Assembly: GCF_024756235.1 (NCBI RefSeq)
Contig: NZ_JANUGY010000006.1
Span: forward strand, 248,001-312,000
Reading direction: 5' to 3'
DNA length: 64,000 bases
Origin: Massilia kyonggiensis
Lineage (GTDB): Bacteria > Pseudomonadota > Gammaproteobacteria > Burkholderiales > Burkholderiaceae_D
Shown here: one piece after another, positions 38,508 to 47,362 of the stretch
Layout: the number at the start of each line of letters is the position of its first letter
How positions within the stretch are numbered: the first letter of the stretch is position 1
Translations under genes and position numbers: made by a program
Notes under the pieces: model-generated
What the model was told of the DNA's origin: nothing
The model's input: the letters and a program-made list of their open reading frames with translations, nothing else
Databases searched by the model: none

Positions 38508-39293
38508 ATGCGATTAGGGATCATCAGCGCGTTGCACGAAGAACAGCAGGGGCTCGTGGAGGCCATGGAAGGGCCCTACAAGCTCACGCACGGCATGCGC
38601 GAGTACGTTGTCGGACGACTGTGGGAAATCGACGCTGTGTGCGTTTTATCGCGTATAGGCAAGGTTGCAGCGGCACTGACGACCGCAACGCTTGTGGAGA
38701 AGTTCGGTGTTACCCACATCCTCTTTACGGGTGTGGCTGGCGCTGGCGACGCTTCGATCCGTGTCGGCGACATCGTCGTGGCCGAATCGCTCGTCCAGCA
38801 CGACATGGATGCGAGCCCTTTGTTCCCCCGCTATGAAGTGCCGTTGACGGGTTTGACGCACTTCCTGTCCGACCACCATATGGCGCTGCAACTGGCCGAT
38901 GCGGCACATCGGTTCCTGGAAGACGACTTCGCGCTGGCCGTCGACCCCGGAGAAAGGGCCGTATTCGCGCTCAGCGGGCCGCGGCTGCATCGTGGCCTGA
39001 TTGCCAGCGCCGACCAGTTCGTGAGCGACAGGGACCGTCTGCACGCGTTGAATGCGGCATTGCCGGGTCTGCTGGCGGTGGAGATGGAAGGTGCCGCGGT
39101 CGCGCAAGCCTGTTTCGAGCTGGGCATCCCGTTCGGCGTCATTCGGACGATTTCCGACAACGCCAATGAACACGCGGCGACGGATTTCATGCGTTTCGTG
39201 AAATCCGTCGCCGCGCGTTATGCCTTTTACATCGTCAGGCAGTTCTGCCTGGGTTGGCAGAATCAGGCCAGCAGGGTGTCCGCCGGCACGTAG
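38508..39293 (+). CDS. mtnN: 5'-methylthioadenosine/S-adenosylhomocysteine nucleosidase
   Basis: 261 residues from the ATG at 38508 (MRLGIISALHEEQ) with AAGG seven bases upstream; a GTG at 38457 would add 17 residues. The enzyme hydrolyses methylthioadenosine and S-adenosylhomocysteine to free adenine. Catalytic Glu in ALHEE near residue 10, HILFTGVAGAGD, VEMEGAAVAQ (ribose-binding Glu) and the general acid Asp in RTISDNANEHA are all present. It sits directly beside the origin-like region. Its 3' end overlaps that of the convergent ald gene by 31 bases. Confidence 0.93.
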   Translation: MRLGIISALHEEQQGLVEAMEGPYKLTHGMREYVVGRLWEIDAVCVLSRIGKVAAALTTATLVEKFGVTHILFTGVAGAGDASIRVGDIVVAESLVQHDMDASPLFPRYEVPLTGLTHFLSDHHMALQLADAAHRFLEDDFALAVDPGERAVFALSGPRLHRGLIASADQFVSDRDRLHALNAALPGLLAVEMEGAAVAQACFELGIPFGVIRTISDNANEHAATDFMRFVKSVAARYAFYIVRQFCLGWQNQASRVSAGT

Positions 39294-40378
39294 TCGTAGC
39301 CGAGATCCTTCGCGACGGCCGCGTAGGTCACCTTCCCTTCGCAGACATTCAGGCCGTTCTTGAGGTGGACGTCATCGCGCATCGCCTGCCGCCAGCCCTT
39401 GTTCGCCAGCGCTACCGCGTGGGCTATCGTCGCGTTATTCAGCGCGAACGTCGACGTGCGGGCCACCGCACCTGGCATGTTCGCCACGCAGTAGTGCACG
39501 ACGCCGTCCACGACAAAGGTCGGATCCGCGTGCGTCGTCGGATGCGACGTTTCGAAACAGCCGCCCTGGTCGATCGCCACGTCGACGACGACAGATCCCT
39601 TTTTCATTTTCGACACCATGTCGCGCGTGACGAGCTTCGGCGCCGCCGCACCGGGTACGAGCACGCCGCCGATGACGAGATCGGCCGACAGCACCGCTTC
39701 CTCGATCGCGTGGGCGTTCGAGTACAGCGTCGAGATCCGGTTGCCGTAGACGAGGTCGAGCTGGCGCAGGCGGTCGACGTTCTTGTCGAGCACAGTGACG
39801 CGCGCACCGATGCCGACCGCCATCTGCAACGCATTCGTGCCGACGACGCCGGCGCCGATGATGACGATATGGCCCGCCGCCACGCCCGGCACGCCGCCCA
39901 GCAGGATGCCGGCGCCGCCCTTCGATTTTTCCAGGTGGCTGGCGCCGGCCTGGATAGCCATCCGCCCCGCCACCTCGCTCATCGGTGCCAGCAGCGGCAA
40001 CCCGCCACCCGGACCTGTGATGGTTTCATACGCGATGCACACGGCGCCGGATTTCACGAGGGCCGCCGTCTGCTCCGGATCCGGCGCCAGGTGCAGATAC
40101 GTGTACAGGATCTGTCCCGGACGCAGCATCGCGCATTCCTGCGGCTGCGGTTCCTTCACTTTCACGACCATCTCGGCCTGCGCGAAGATCTCTTGCGCCG
40201 ACGGGACGATCGTGGCGCCGGCGGCCGTGTACTGCTCGTCCGTCAACCCGATGCCGGCACCGGCGCCGGTCTGCACGATGACCTTGTGGCCGCGCGCGGC
40301 CAGTTCGTGCACGCTGGGGGGCGTCAAGCCCACCCGGAATTCATTGTTTTTGATTTCTTTTGGTACGCCTATCAACAT
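39263..40378 (-). CDS. ald: alanine dehydrogenase
   Basis: 371 residues. It converts L-alanine to pyruvate and ammonia with NAD+. Motifs: MLIGVPKEIKNNEFRVGLTP, substrate Lys in VVKVKEPQ, catalytic His in TYLHLAPDPEQ, NAD-binding GAGVVGTNALQMAVGIGA (~residues 172-190) and Asp in VVDVAIDQGGCFETS. Full length. It follows putA in the same direction after a 91-base gap; together they suggest use of proline and alanine as carbon and nitrogen sources. Confidence 0.96.
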   Translation of the reverse strand: MLIGVPKEIKNNEFRVGLTPPSVHELAARGHKVIVQTGAGAGIGLTDEQYTAAGATIVPSAQEIFAQAEMVVKVKEPQPQECAMLRPGQILYTYLHLAPDPEQTAALVKSGAVCIAYETITGPGGGLPLLAPMSEVAGRMAIQAGASHLEKSKGGAGILLGGVPGVAAGHIVIIGAGVVGTNALQMAVGIGARVTVLDKNVDRLRQLDLVYGNRISTLYSNAHAIEEAVLSADLVIGGVLVPGAAAPKLVTRDMVSKMKKGSVVVDVAIDQGGCFETSHPTTHADPTFVVDGVVHYCVANMPGAVARTSTFALNNATIAHAVALANKGWRQAMRDDVHLKNGLNVCEGKVTYAAVAKDLGYDYVPADTLLA

Positions 40379-40469
40379 GTCTGCCTCCAGGTTAACTACC
40401 TAAAAAAACAAAACGCCGCAGCGCAGGTGTGAACCTACAGCCGCGGCGTCGAAGCCATCTGGACCCGGA

Positions 40470-43400
40470 TTACAGACCGAGCGTCATCAGGCTTGCGTTA
40501 CCTCCAGCCGCGGTCGTGTTGACGCACAGGGCGCGTTCCGCCACCAGGCGCCACAACGCCACCGGTTCGCCCGCACGGGTATCGACGATGCCGACGATCG
40601 CGCCCGGACGGGCCGCCAGCTGCGCCCGCAGATTGCCGGCAAGATCCTGCTCGACGAGCGCCATGGCGAACTCGCTGCCGTCCAGTTCCTGCGCGGTGAT
40701 GAAACGCACGCGTTCCTTGACGGCGATCGGCAATGCCGGGAGCGCTTCCGCCAGCACGAGGGCGCGGTTGCCCGTCGCGAATGCGGCCGCCAGCTGGTTC
40801 AGCAGGCTCGCCGTGCCGTTCGGTGCGCACAGGACGCTGCCGCGCGGGACGAAATCGAGCTCGTTACGCTCGCCCGTCGGGCCCGGCAAGTCGATGCGCA
40901 CGCCGTCCAGCGTCGTTTCCATGTAACCGTGCGCCAGGTCGGCGATGTCGCCGTGGCCGTTCGCGCACGCCCAGGCGAGCAGGCCGTCCAGCGCGTTATT
41001 GCTGCGGCGTGCGTGACGCAGCAGCGGCGCCGCATCCTTTTGCAGGCGCTTCAGGTACAGCGGGCCGCCGGCCTTCGGACCGGTGCCGGATTTGCCTTCT
41101 CCACCGAACGGCTGCACGCCGACGACGGCGCCCACGATGTTGCGGTTCACGTAGATGTTGCCGACGTGGGCGCGCGTCGTGATGAATTCGATCGTCTCGT
41201 CGATCCGCGAATGCACGCCCAGGGTGAGGCCGTAGCCGGTGGCGTTGATCGTGTCGACGACCTTGTCCAGCTCGGAACGGCGCCAGCGCACGATGTGCAG
41301 CACGGGGCCGAAGACTTCGCGCTTCAGTTCGCTCATCGAGCCGATCTCGAGCACGGTCGGCGGCACGAACGTCCCCTGCGCCTGCAAGGCGTCCGGCAGG
41401 ACCAGCGAGAAGTGCTGTTTCGCCGTCGTTTTCATCCGCTCGATGTGGCCGAGCAGGTTCTGCTGGGCTTCCTTGTCGATGACGGGGCCGATGTCGGTGG
41501 ACAGGCGGTCCGGCACGCCCACGCGCAATTCCTGCATCGCACCCTTGAGCATCTTGATCGTTTTATCCGCGATATCTTCCTGCAGGAACAGCACCCGAAG
41601 GGCGGAGCAGCGCTGGCCGGCGCTGTCGAAGGCGGAACTGAGCACATCCTGCACGACCTGTTCCGGCAGCGCGGACGAATCGACGACCAGCGCGTTCTGG
41701 CCGCCCGTCTCGGCGATCAGCGGGATATCGGCGCCTTCCTGGGCGGCGCGGACGGCCAGTGTCCGGTTGATCAATTGCGCAACTTCCGTCGAGCCCGTGA
41801 AAATCACGGCTTTGACGCGGGCATCGCCCGTGAGCGCGGCGCCGACCGTCTCGCCGCGGCCCGGCAGCAGCTGCAGTGCGCCTGCCGGGACGCCCGCTTC
41901 GTGGAACAATTGCACGGCGCGGTGGGCGATCAGCGGCGTCTGCTCGGCCGGTTTTGCCAGCACGACGTTGCCAGCGGCCAGCGCGGCCGCGACCTGGCCC
42001 GTGAAGATTGCGAGCGGGAAGTTCCATGGGCTGATGCACGTCACCGGTCCCAGCGCGCGGGCTTGCGGGGCATTGCGGATCTCGGCCGCGTAATAGCGCA
42101 GGAAATCGACGGCTTCGCGCACTTCCGCGATCGCGTTCGGCAGCGATTTGCCCGCTTCGCGCACGGCCAGGGCCATCAGTTCGCCACGGTATTGCTCGAA
42201 CAAATCGCCGACGCGGGAAATGATGTCGGCGCGAGCCGCATTGCCGATGCCTTCCCAGCCGGGCGCGGCGTTCACGGCGGCCTGCAGCGCGGTGTCGACG
42301 TCGGCGGTGGTGGCTTCCGTCACCTGGCCGACGATGTCCGCCGACTGCGCGGGATTCACGATGTTCAGCACGCCGGCGGCGGCGACGGCACCGTCGACGA
42401 GCGGCGCGGCCAGGTAGTGGCGCGGCGTGCCGAGGTCGGCGGCCAGTTCGGCCAGCACGTGTTCATTGGCGAGGTCGAGGCCGGCCGAGTTGCGGCGGCC
42501 GTCCGGGAACAGAGCCAAAGGCAGAGGAATGCGCGGGTGTGGCAGGCAGTGTGCGGCGCGCGCGGCCTCGAATGGGTCGGTCAGCAGGGTGTCGATGGGC
42601 ACGCTCTCGTCGACGATCTGGTTCACGAACGACGAATTCGCGCCGTTTTCCAGCAGGCGGCGCACGAGGTAGGCGAGCAGCGTCTCGTGCGAACCGACCG
42701 GCGCGTAGATCCGGCACGGCTTGTTCAGGTTGTCCTTGCCGACGACCTGGTCGTACAGCGTCTCTCCCATGCCGTGCAGGCACTGGAATTCGTAATTGGT
42801 GACGTTGTCGGCCTTCGCCCACGTGTAGATCACGGACAGCGAGTGCGCATTGTGCGTGGCGAACTGAGCGTAGATGACGTCCGTCGCGGCCAGCAGCTTG
42901 CGTGCGCACGTGAGGTAGGATACGTCCGTGTAGATCTTGCGCGTATAGACCGGATAGCCCGGCAGGCCGTCGACCTGGGCGCGCTTGATCTCGGCATCCC
43001 AGTAAGCGCCCTTGACCAGGCGCACCATGAATTTCCGGCCGCTGCGGCGGGCAAGATCCACGACGAAATCGATCACGAACGGGCAGCGTTTCTGGTACGC
43101 CTGCACGACGAGGCCGATACCTTCGAAGCCGGCCAAAGATGGATCGAAAGCGAGAGCTTCCAGCATGTCCAGCGAGATTTCCAGGCGGTCCGCTTCTTCG
43201 GCGTCGATGTTGATGCCGATGTTGTATTCCTTGGCGAGCAGTACGAGCTTGCGCACGCGCGGCAGCAACTCTCCCATCACGCGGGCGTACTGTGCGCGGC
43301 TATAGCGCGGATGCAGGGCCGACAGCTTGATCGAGATGCCCGGACCGTCCTTGATACCGCGGCCGTTGGAGGCCTTGCCGATCGCGTGGATGGCCGCTTC

Positions 43401-44105
43401 GTACGAGGCGTAGTAATTGTCGGCGTCGGATTCCGTCAGCGCCGCTTCGCCCAGCATGTCGTAGGAGTAGCGGTAGCCGCGGGTTTCGTTCTCGCGGCTG
43501 TTCTTCAGCGCTTCATCGATGGTCTGGCCGGTGACGAACTGGTTGCCCAGCATGCGCATCGCCAGGTCGACGCCCTTGCGGATCAGCGGTTCGCCGCCCT
43601 TGGCGATCATGCGGGTCAGCGCGGCGCCCAGGCCCTTCTCGCTGCTGGACGATACGAGCTTGCCGGTGACGAGCAGGCCCCAGGTCGCGGCGTTCACAAA
43701 CAGCGACGGCGATTCGCCCAGGTGCTTCTTCCAGTCGCCCTTGCTGATCTTGTCGGCGATCAGGCGGTCGGCCGTTTCCGTGTCGGGAATGCGCAGCAGC
43801 GCTTCGGCCAGGCACATCAGTGCGACGCCTTCTTCCGACGACAGCGAAAATTCGTGCATCAGCGCATCCACGCCCGACGAGCGCGTACGTTTTTCGCGCA
43901 CGGCGGACACAAGGCGGTGCGCCAGCATGTAGGCGTCGGCGTTGGCGCAGGCCCCCTGGGCCAGCAGCCATTCCACCGCGGCGGTCTCGTCACGGCGGTA
44001 GGCGGCGGTGATCGCGGCACGCAGCGGCGTTTGTTCGCGGCGGGTTTCGGCCTGCAGGGCGTCGAATGGGACGTAGGTGGAAGCCGGGAAGGCGGCAATG
44101 TTCAT
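40470..44105 (-). CDS. putA: bifunctional proline dehydrogenase / L-glutamate gamma-semialdehyde dehydrogenase
   Basis: 1211 residues. The proline dehydrogenase TIM barrel occupies roughly residues 150-480 (FAD-site segments YRYSYDMLGEAAL, GISIKLSALHPRYSRAQ, NIGINIDAEEADRLEISL, FMVRLVKGAYWDAEIKRAQ). The aldehyde dehydrogenase follows at about 560-1020, with CISPWNFPLAIFTGQ, the catalytic Glu in AETGGQNA and Cys in SAGQRCSALR. A C-terminal domain ends the protein. The N terminus lacks a ribbon-helix-helix DNA-binding domain, so it is not the self-regulating trifunctional type. The divergent Lrp gene is the likely regulator. Confidence 0.97.
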   Translation of the reverse strand: MNIAAFPASTYVPFDALQAETRREQTPLRAAITAAYRRDETAAVEWLLAQGACANADAYMLAHRLVSAVREKRTRSSGVDALMHEFSLSSEEGVALMCLAEALLRIPDTETADRLIADKISKGDWKKHLGESPSLFVNAATWGLLVTGKLVSSSSEKGLGAALTRMIAKGGEPLIRKGVDLAMRMLGNQFVTGQTIDEALKNSRENETRGYRYSYDMLGEAALTESDADNYYASYEAAIHAIGKASNGRGIKDGPGISIKLSALHPRYSRAQYARVMGELLPRVRKLVLLAKEYNIGINIDAEEADRLEISLDMLEALAFDPSLAGFEGIGLVVQAYQKRCPFVIDFVVDLARRSGRKFMVRLVKGAYWDAEIKRAQVDGLPGYPVYTRKIYTDVSYLTCARKLLAATDVIYAQFATHNAHSLSVIYTWAKADNVTNYEFQCLHGMGETLYDQVVGKDNLNKPCRIYAPVGSHETLLAYLVRRLLENGANSSFVNQIVDESVPIDTLLTDPFEAARAAHCLPHPRIPLPLALFPDGRRNSAGLDLANEHVLAELAADLGTPRHYLAAPLVDGAVAAAGVLNIVNPAQSADIVGQVTEATTADVDTALQAAVNAAPGWEGIGNAARADIISRVGDLFEQYRGELMALAVREAGKSLPNAIAEVREAVDFLRYYAAEIRNAPQARALGPVTCISPWNFPLAIFTGQVAAALAAGNVVLAKPAEQTPLIAHRAVQLFHEAGVPAGALQLLPGRGETVGAALTGDARVKAVIFTGSTEVAQLINRTLAVRAAQEGADIPLIAETGGQNALVVDSSALPEQVVQDVLSSAFDSAGQRCSALRVLFLQEDIADKTIKMLKGAMQELRVGVPDRLSTDIGPVIDKEAQQNLLGHIERMKTTAKQHFSLVLPDALQAQGTFVPPTVLEIGSMSELKREVFGPVLHIVRWRRSELDKVVDTINATGYGLTLGVHSRIDETIEFITTRAHVGNIYVNRNIVGAVVGVQPFGGEGKSGTGPKAGGPLYLKRLQKDAAPLLRHARRSNNALDGLLAWACANGHGDIADLAHGYMETTLDGVRIDLPGPTGERNELDFVPRGSVLCAPNGTASLLNQLAAAFATGNRALVLAEALPALPIAVKERVRFITAQELDGSEFAMALVEQDLAGNLRAQLAARPGAIVGIVDTRAGEPVALWRLVAERALCVNTTAAGGNASLMTLGL

Positions 44106-44237
44106 GAACGGTCTGGAAAAAATGGATGAGGACGAGCACCGGCAGGCGCCGGTCTGGAGTGCGGATCAATGATTCGATTGTAGAAGGAAATCTTCTGGAT
44201 TAATTCTGTTTTTACAGAAGACTAGCAATAGATAGTT

Positions 44238-44260
44238 TTTGGTGAGAGAATTTCACCAAA
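44238..44260. promoter_or_regulatory. Lrp-type operator in the putA-lrp intergenic region
   Basis: An inverted repeat TTTGGTGA / TCACCAAA with 7 bases between the arms. It lies 27 bases before the lrp start in the AT-rich divergent region. A second imperfect palindrome (AGAAGGAAATCTTCT, near 44182) is on the putA side. Both fit the symmetry expected of Lrp/AsnC binding. Confidence 0.55.
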
Positions 44261-44286
44261 TAATATTTATAGTGGAGAGAGAACAC

Positions 44287-44742
44287 ATGCTGGACAAGAT
44301 CAGCAAGAAAATCCTGGCCGAGCTGCAGAGCGACGGGCGCATTAGCAACGTCGAGCTCGCCGCACGGGTCAACCTGTCGCCCGCCGCCTGCCTCGAGCGG
44401 GTGCGCAAGCTGCACGAGTCCGGCTACATCATGGGCTACACGGCCCAGCTGAATCCGCAGCTGCTGGATGTGTCGCTGCTGGTGTTCATCGAAGTGGTGC
44501 TGGACCGCACCACGCCGGAAGTCTTCGACGCGTTCAAGCAGAGCGTGCAGCTGATTCCCGAAGTGCTTGAATGCCACATGGTGGCCGGCGGTTTCGACTA
44601 CCTCGTCAAGGCGCGTGTAAAAGATATGGCAGCTTACCGCGAATTCCTCGGCAAGACATTGCTGCAGAAAGGCGTGCGCGAGACGCACACGTATGCGGTG
44701 ATGGAAGAAGTCAAGAATACGACCAAGCTGCCCATCAAATGA
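44287..44742 (+). CDS. Lrp/AsnC family regulator, likely of putA
   Basis: 151 residues from the ATG at 44287. The N-terminal winged helix (LDKISKKILAELQSDGRISNVELAARVNLSPAACLERVRKLHESGYI) is followed by a RAM ligand domain (VLECHMVAGGFDYLVKARVKDMAAYREFLGKTLLQKGVRETHTYAVM). It is divergent from putA, matching PutR/BkdR-type activators that respond to proline or other amino acids. The regulatory link is inferred from position. Confidence 0.93.
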   Translation: MLDKISKKILAELQSDGRISNVELAARVNLSPAACLERVRKLHESGYIMGYTAQLNPQLLDVSLLVFIEVVLDRTTPEVFDAFKQSVQLIPEVLECHMVAGGFDYLVKARVKDMAAYREFLGKTLLQKGVRETHTYAVMEEVKNTTKLPIK

Positions 44743-44773
44743 ACAACGCCCCGGCTGGCGGGGCGTTGTATCT

Positions 44774-45754
44774 TCAAGCGATTTTTTCCATCTTTTCCGA
44801 CGCTTCCGACTTCTGCGGAAGCATCTTTTGCGCCGTGGCGGACAGGCTTTCCAGGTTCTTGCGCAGCCAGCGGTGCGCCGGGCTGCGGCCGTCGCGTTCG
44901 TGCCACAACATGTCCAGGTGCACGGCCGGCAGTTGGAATGGCAGCTCGCGCCAAATCAATTGTTCAGCCGCACCGGTCGAAGCGATCAGGTGCTTCGGCA
45001 ACACCGTCACCAGGTCGGAGTTCGCGACCACGCGTCCCGCCGTGAAGAACTGGTTCACGGTCAGCAGGATGCGGCGTTCGCGGCCGATCTGCGCCAGCGC
45101 TTCGTCGACGAGGCCGTGGGCGCGGCCCGAGAAGCTCACGAGCAGGTGGTTCGCCTTGCAATAATCGTCGAGGGAGAGCGTGCCCTGCGCGAGCGGGTGA
45201 TTCTTGCGCATCACGACCACATATTCTCCCGAGTACAGGCGCTCGTGGCGGATCGGCGAGCCCGTTTCGTACGACAGCTGGGCCGCGACGCCGGGGAAGA
45301 AGCCGACGGCCAGGTCGATGTCGCCGCGCAGCAGCATCGGCCGCGGTTCGCGCGTGGTCAGCGGCACCATGCGGATGTTGACGCCCGGCGCTTCTTTTTC
45401 GATCGACCGCACGAGGGAAGGCAGCCACAGGGCAGCGGTGGCGTCGGCCATCGCCATGCGGAACGTCGCCTGGGCCTTGGAGACGTCGAAGGTTTCCGGC
45501 ATCACGGCTGCTTCCAGCGCGGCCAGCGCCTGGCGTACGGCGGGCCACAGCGCTTCCGCGCGCGGCGTCGGCTTGACGCCGTAAGCGGTGCGGATCAGCA
45601 GCTCGTCGCCGAGGCTTTCGCGCAGGCGTTTGATGGCATTCGAGACGGCCGGCTGGGTCATCGCGAGGTGACCGGCGGCGCGTGTGAGGTTTTGCTCGGT
45701 CATGACGGCGTCGAAGACGCGGAGCAGGTTCAGATCAAGCGTGAGGAAGCTCAT
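44774..45754 (-). CDS. LysR family transcriptional regulator
   Basis: 326 residues from the ATG at 45754; an open frame extends upstream but the family starts here (MSFLTLDLNLLRVFDAVMTEQNLTRAAGHLAMTQPAVSNAIKRLRE). The helix-turn-helix is at residues ~17-45. The effector domain follows (TFRMAMADATAALWLPSLV, MLLRGDIDLAVGFFPG). The branch resembles NodD/PcaQ-like or nitro/aromatic regulators. It converges on the lrp gene and is divergent from a small membrane protein. The target is unknown. Confidence 0.92.
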   Translation of the reverse strand: MSFLTLDLNLLRVFDAVMTEQNLTRAAGHLAMTQPAVSNAIKRLRESLGDELLIRTAYGVKPTPRAEALWPAVRQALAALEAAVMPETFDVSKAQATFRMAMADATAALWLPSLVRSIEKEAPGVNIRMVPLTTREPRPMLLRGDIDLAVGFFPGVAAQLSYETGSPIRHERLYSGEYVVVMRKNHPLAQGTLSLDDYCKANHLLVSFSGRAHGLVDEALAQIGRERRILLTVNQFFTAGRVVANSDLVTVLPKHLIASTGAAEQLIWRELPFQLPAVHLDMLWHERDGRSPAHRWLRKNLESLSATAQKMLPQKSEASEKMEKIA

Positions 45755-45921
45755 GGGACTCCGTTCAGGACTGGCAGTAAATGGTTTGTCGGTACGGTAA
45801 GTGTACCCGATTTCCATTCACGATCAATATAATAGCTATTACTAAGTGTAATTAGATTTATATGTTGCGTTGCACTATAGTTACATCGAACGAATAGATC
45901 AGCTTGCCACTTAGATTTCCC

Positions 45922-46152
45922 ATGTCCTTCTCTGCCACCCTTTTCCAGACCCCGGTGCTGGCTCTGCCCTTCACCCAACTGCTCTTGTGCATGGTCCAGC
46001 TGACCCTGCTGGGCGGCGTCCTGATGTTCTTCCGTCCGCTGCTGGTCGGCATCGTACGCGCGCTGGTGCTGGTGGTACGCCCCCGCCCGACGAAGGACGA
46101 ACTGGCGGCACGCAGGCAGCGTGCGCAGGCCGCAGCGGTGGGATCGCACTGA
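45922..46152 (+). CDS. small hypothetical membrane protein, 76 aa
   Basis: From the ATG at 45922 the protein has two hydrophobic stretches (VLALPFTQLLLCMVQLTLLGGVLMFF and LLVGIVRALVLVV). A strongly basic tail follows (RPRPTKDELAARRQRAQ). The family is not recognised. It is divergent from the LysR gene and ends just before a strong terminator, which suggests a real monocistronic transcript. Confidence 0.7.
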   Translation: MSFSATLFQTPVLALPFTQLLLCMVQLTLLGGVLMFFRPLLVGIVRALVLVVRPRPTKDELAARRQRAQAAAVGSH

Positions 46153-46186
46153 TCCTTACAGTCTAGTCTACACAGCTTATTCCTCG

Positions 46187-46224
46187 AAAGCGGCGCCCGG
46201 ATCACCGGGCGCCGCTTTTTTTTC
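46187..46224 (+). terminator. strong Rho-independent terminator
   Basis: A perfect 14-bp stem AAAGCGGCGCCCGG / its complement with loop ATCA, followed by a run of T. It terminates the small membrane protein transcript. Confidence 0.93.
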
Positions 46225-46657
46225 GCCCCTACTCTCACCCATCGCAGGTAACTCGTGGTCGCTCGAGTTGTCAGGCCATTTTTTGCCGATTTCATTTAAC
46301 AATTGGTAGATGTCCATATGCGGTATCAAAAAATCGATGATTCATGAATTGATGAGTTGACGACAAATTAGAAGAGGATATAGTAATATTGATGAGATAT
46401 GAGGAAATTCTGCAATTTGGTCGTATGGCGCATACATGAAACATGATAATGATGAGATAGCGAGAATATCGCAGGCATTCACAACAATATCATCGAAAAA
46501 TACGAGAAGTTCATGATTGGTAGTATCGTATGGATGAGTTACGGTAATCATCGATCTGATCGAATGGATGCGGCGCTGGAGGCTTCGATGTGCCGGCTGG
46601 ACCCCCACCTCATCCAAAAATCCGGGGTGCACGCAGTCAAAAAACGAGGGCGAAAAA
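46225..46657. other. AT-rich non-coding island with GATGAG motifs
   Basis: This stretch between two terminators is much more AT-rich than anything nearby, especially 46300-46560. GATGAG occurs four times (46351, 46391, 46451, 46533), twice inside TTGATGAG. A 96-codon open frame on the minus strand (46342-46632) has no family similarity, and its composition follows the background. I see no RNA gene that I can name. Confidence 0.5.
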
Positions 46658-46690
46658 AAACGCGGCCACCGGTTGCCCGGGGCCGCGTTT
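46658..46690 (-). terminator. terminator of the chalcone-isomerase-like gene
   Basis: A 10-bp stem AAACGCGGCC / GGCCGCGTTT with a 13-base loop and a run of eight T on the minus strand, 18 bases past the stop. Confidence 0.88.
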
Positions 46691-46708
46691 CAGGGGAAAA
46701 CGGGCGGC

Positions 46709-47311
46709 TTACTTGGTGTCGCCCAGCAGCGCCGGCTTGAGCGAGCGGTCGACGGGCTTGTCGCCCAGCCAGATGCGCAGGATCGCGTTGTAGAAGTTGA
46801 TGTCCGGGATAGGCCCGCCCAGCTTCTGGCCGTTCAGCTCGGCTTGGGTGCCGGTACCCGGGATCCAGTCCAGGTGCAGCACGTCACCCTTCTTGAGGCC
46901 GTCGACGGATGCGAAGATCTCTCCGATCTTGCTGATCTGGGCCACGATGCGCTGTTTTTCCGCTTTGTCGATGTTCTCGTTCAGGCCATCCATGAAGGCC
47001 TTGCCGAAATCCTCGGACGAGATGTCGCGCGCCATTTGAAGGGTCACGCGGCGCGGGCCCTCTTCCTTCAGGATCTCGGCCGTGTTGTTCTTCTTCTCCG
47101 GCAGGTACAGGCCGGCCGCGTAGACTTTGACGATGAATTTGGTGCGCATGCCGGCGCCGTTCAGTTTCAGGTCCTTGCCGGCGACCTTCGTCATGTCGTC
47201 GAACTTGTAGCCGTTCACGTCAACGACGGCGGCAATGGCCGGCAGGCTGGCGGCCAGCGTGAGAATGGCGCCTGCGAGCAGGCCCTTGATGGCAAAAGTC
47301 GGGGTAGTCAT
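46709..47311 (-). CDS. chalcone isomerase family protein (exported)
   Basis: 200 residues. A signal peptide is present (MTTPTFAIKGLLAGAILTLAASLPAIAA). The bacterial chalcone-isomerase-like domain follows: LKLNGAGMRTKFIVKVYAAGLYLPEK, TLQMARDISSEDFGKAFMDGL, GEIFASVDGLKKGDVLHLDWIPGTGT and FYNAILRIWLGDKPVDRSLKPALLG. Bacterial members have the plant chalcone isomerase fold but no proven flavonoid reaction; they are probably periplasmic lipid- or heme-related. It is downstream of the chemotaxis receptor in the same direction, with a 51-base gap. Confidence 0.92.
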   Translation of the reverse strand: MTTPTFAIKGLLAGAILTLAASLPAIAAVVDVNGYKFDDMTKVAGKDLKLNGAGMRTKFIVKVYAAGLYLPEKKNNTAEILKEEGPRRVTLQMARDISSEDFGKAFMDGLNENIDKAEKQRIVAQISKIGEIFASVDGLKKGDVLHLDWIPGTGTQAELNGQKLGGPIPDINFYNAILRIWLGDKPVDRSLKPALLGDTK

Positions 47312-47362
47312 GGTTGTCTCCTTGATGGGAAAGCTATCGTTGTGAAAATCGTCGGCCGCGAT

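Noticed and set aside
40929..44129. A 1066-codon open frame on the strand opposite putA
   Set aside because: It is the mirror of putA in GC-rich DNA; its translation is low-complexity Arg/Ala/Gly/His with no family features, while putA has complete catalytic motifs.
46342..46632. A 96-codon minus-strand open frame in the AT-rich island
   Set aside because: It has no ribosome site or homology that I recognise, and its composition follows the AT-rich DNA; kept as non-coding with low certainty.
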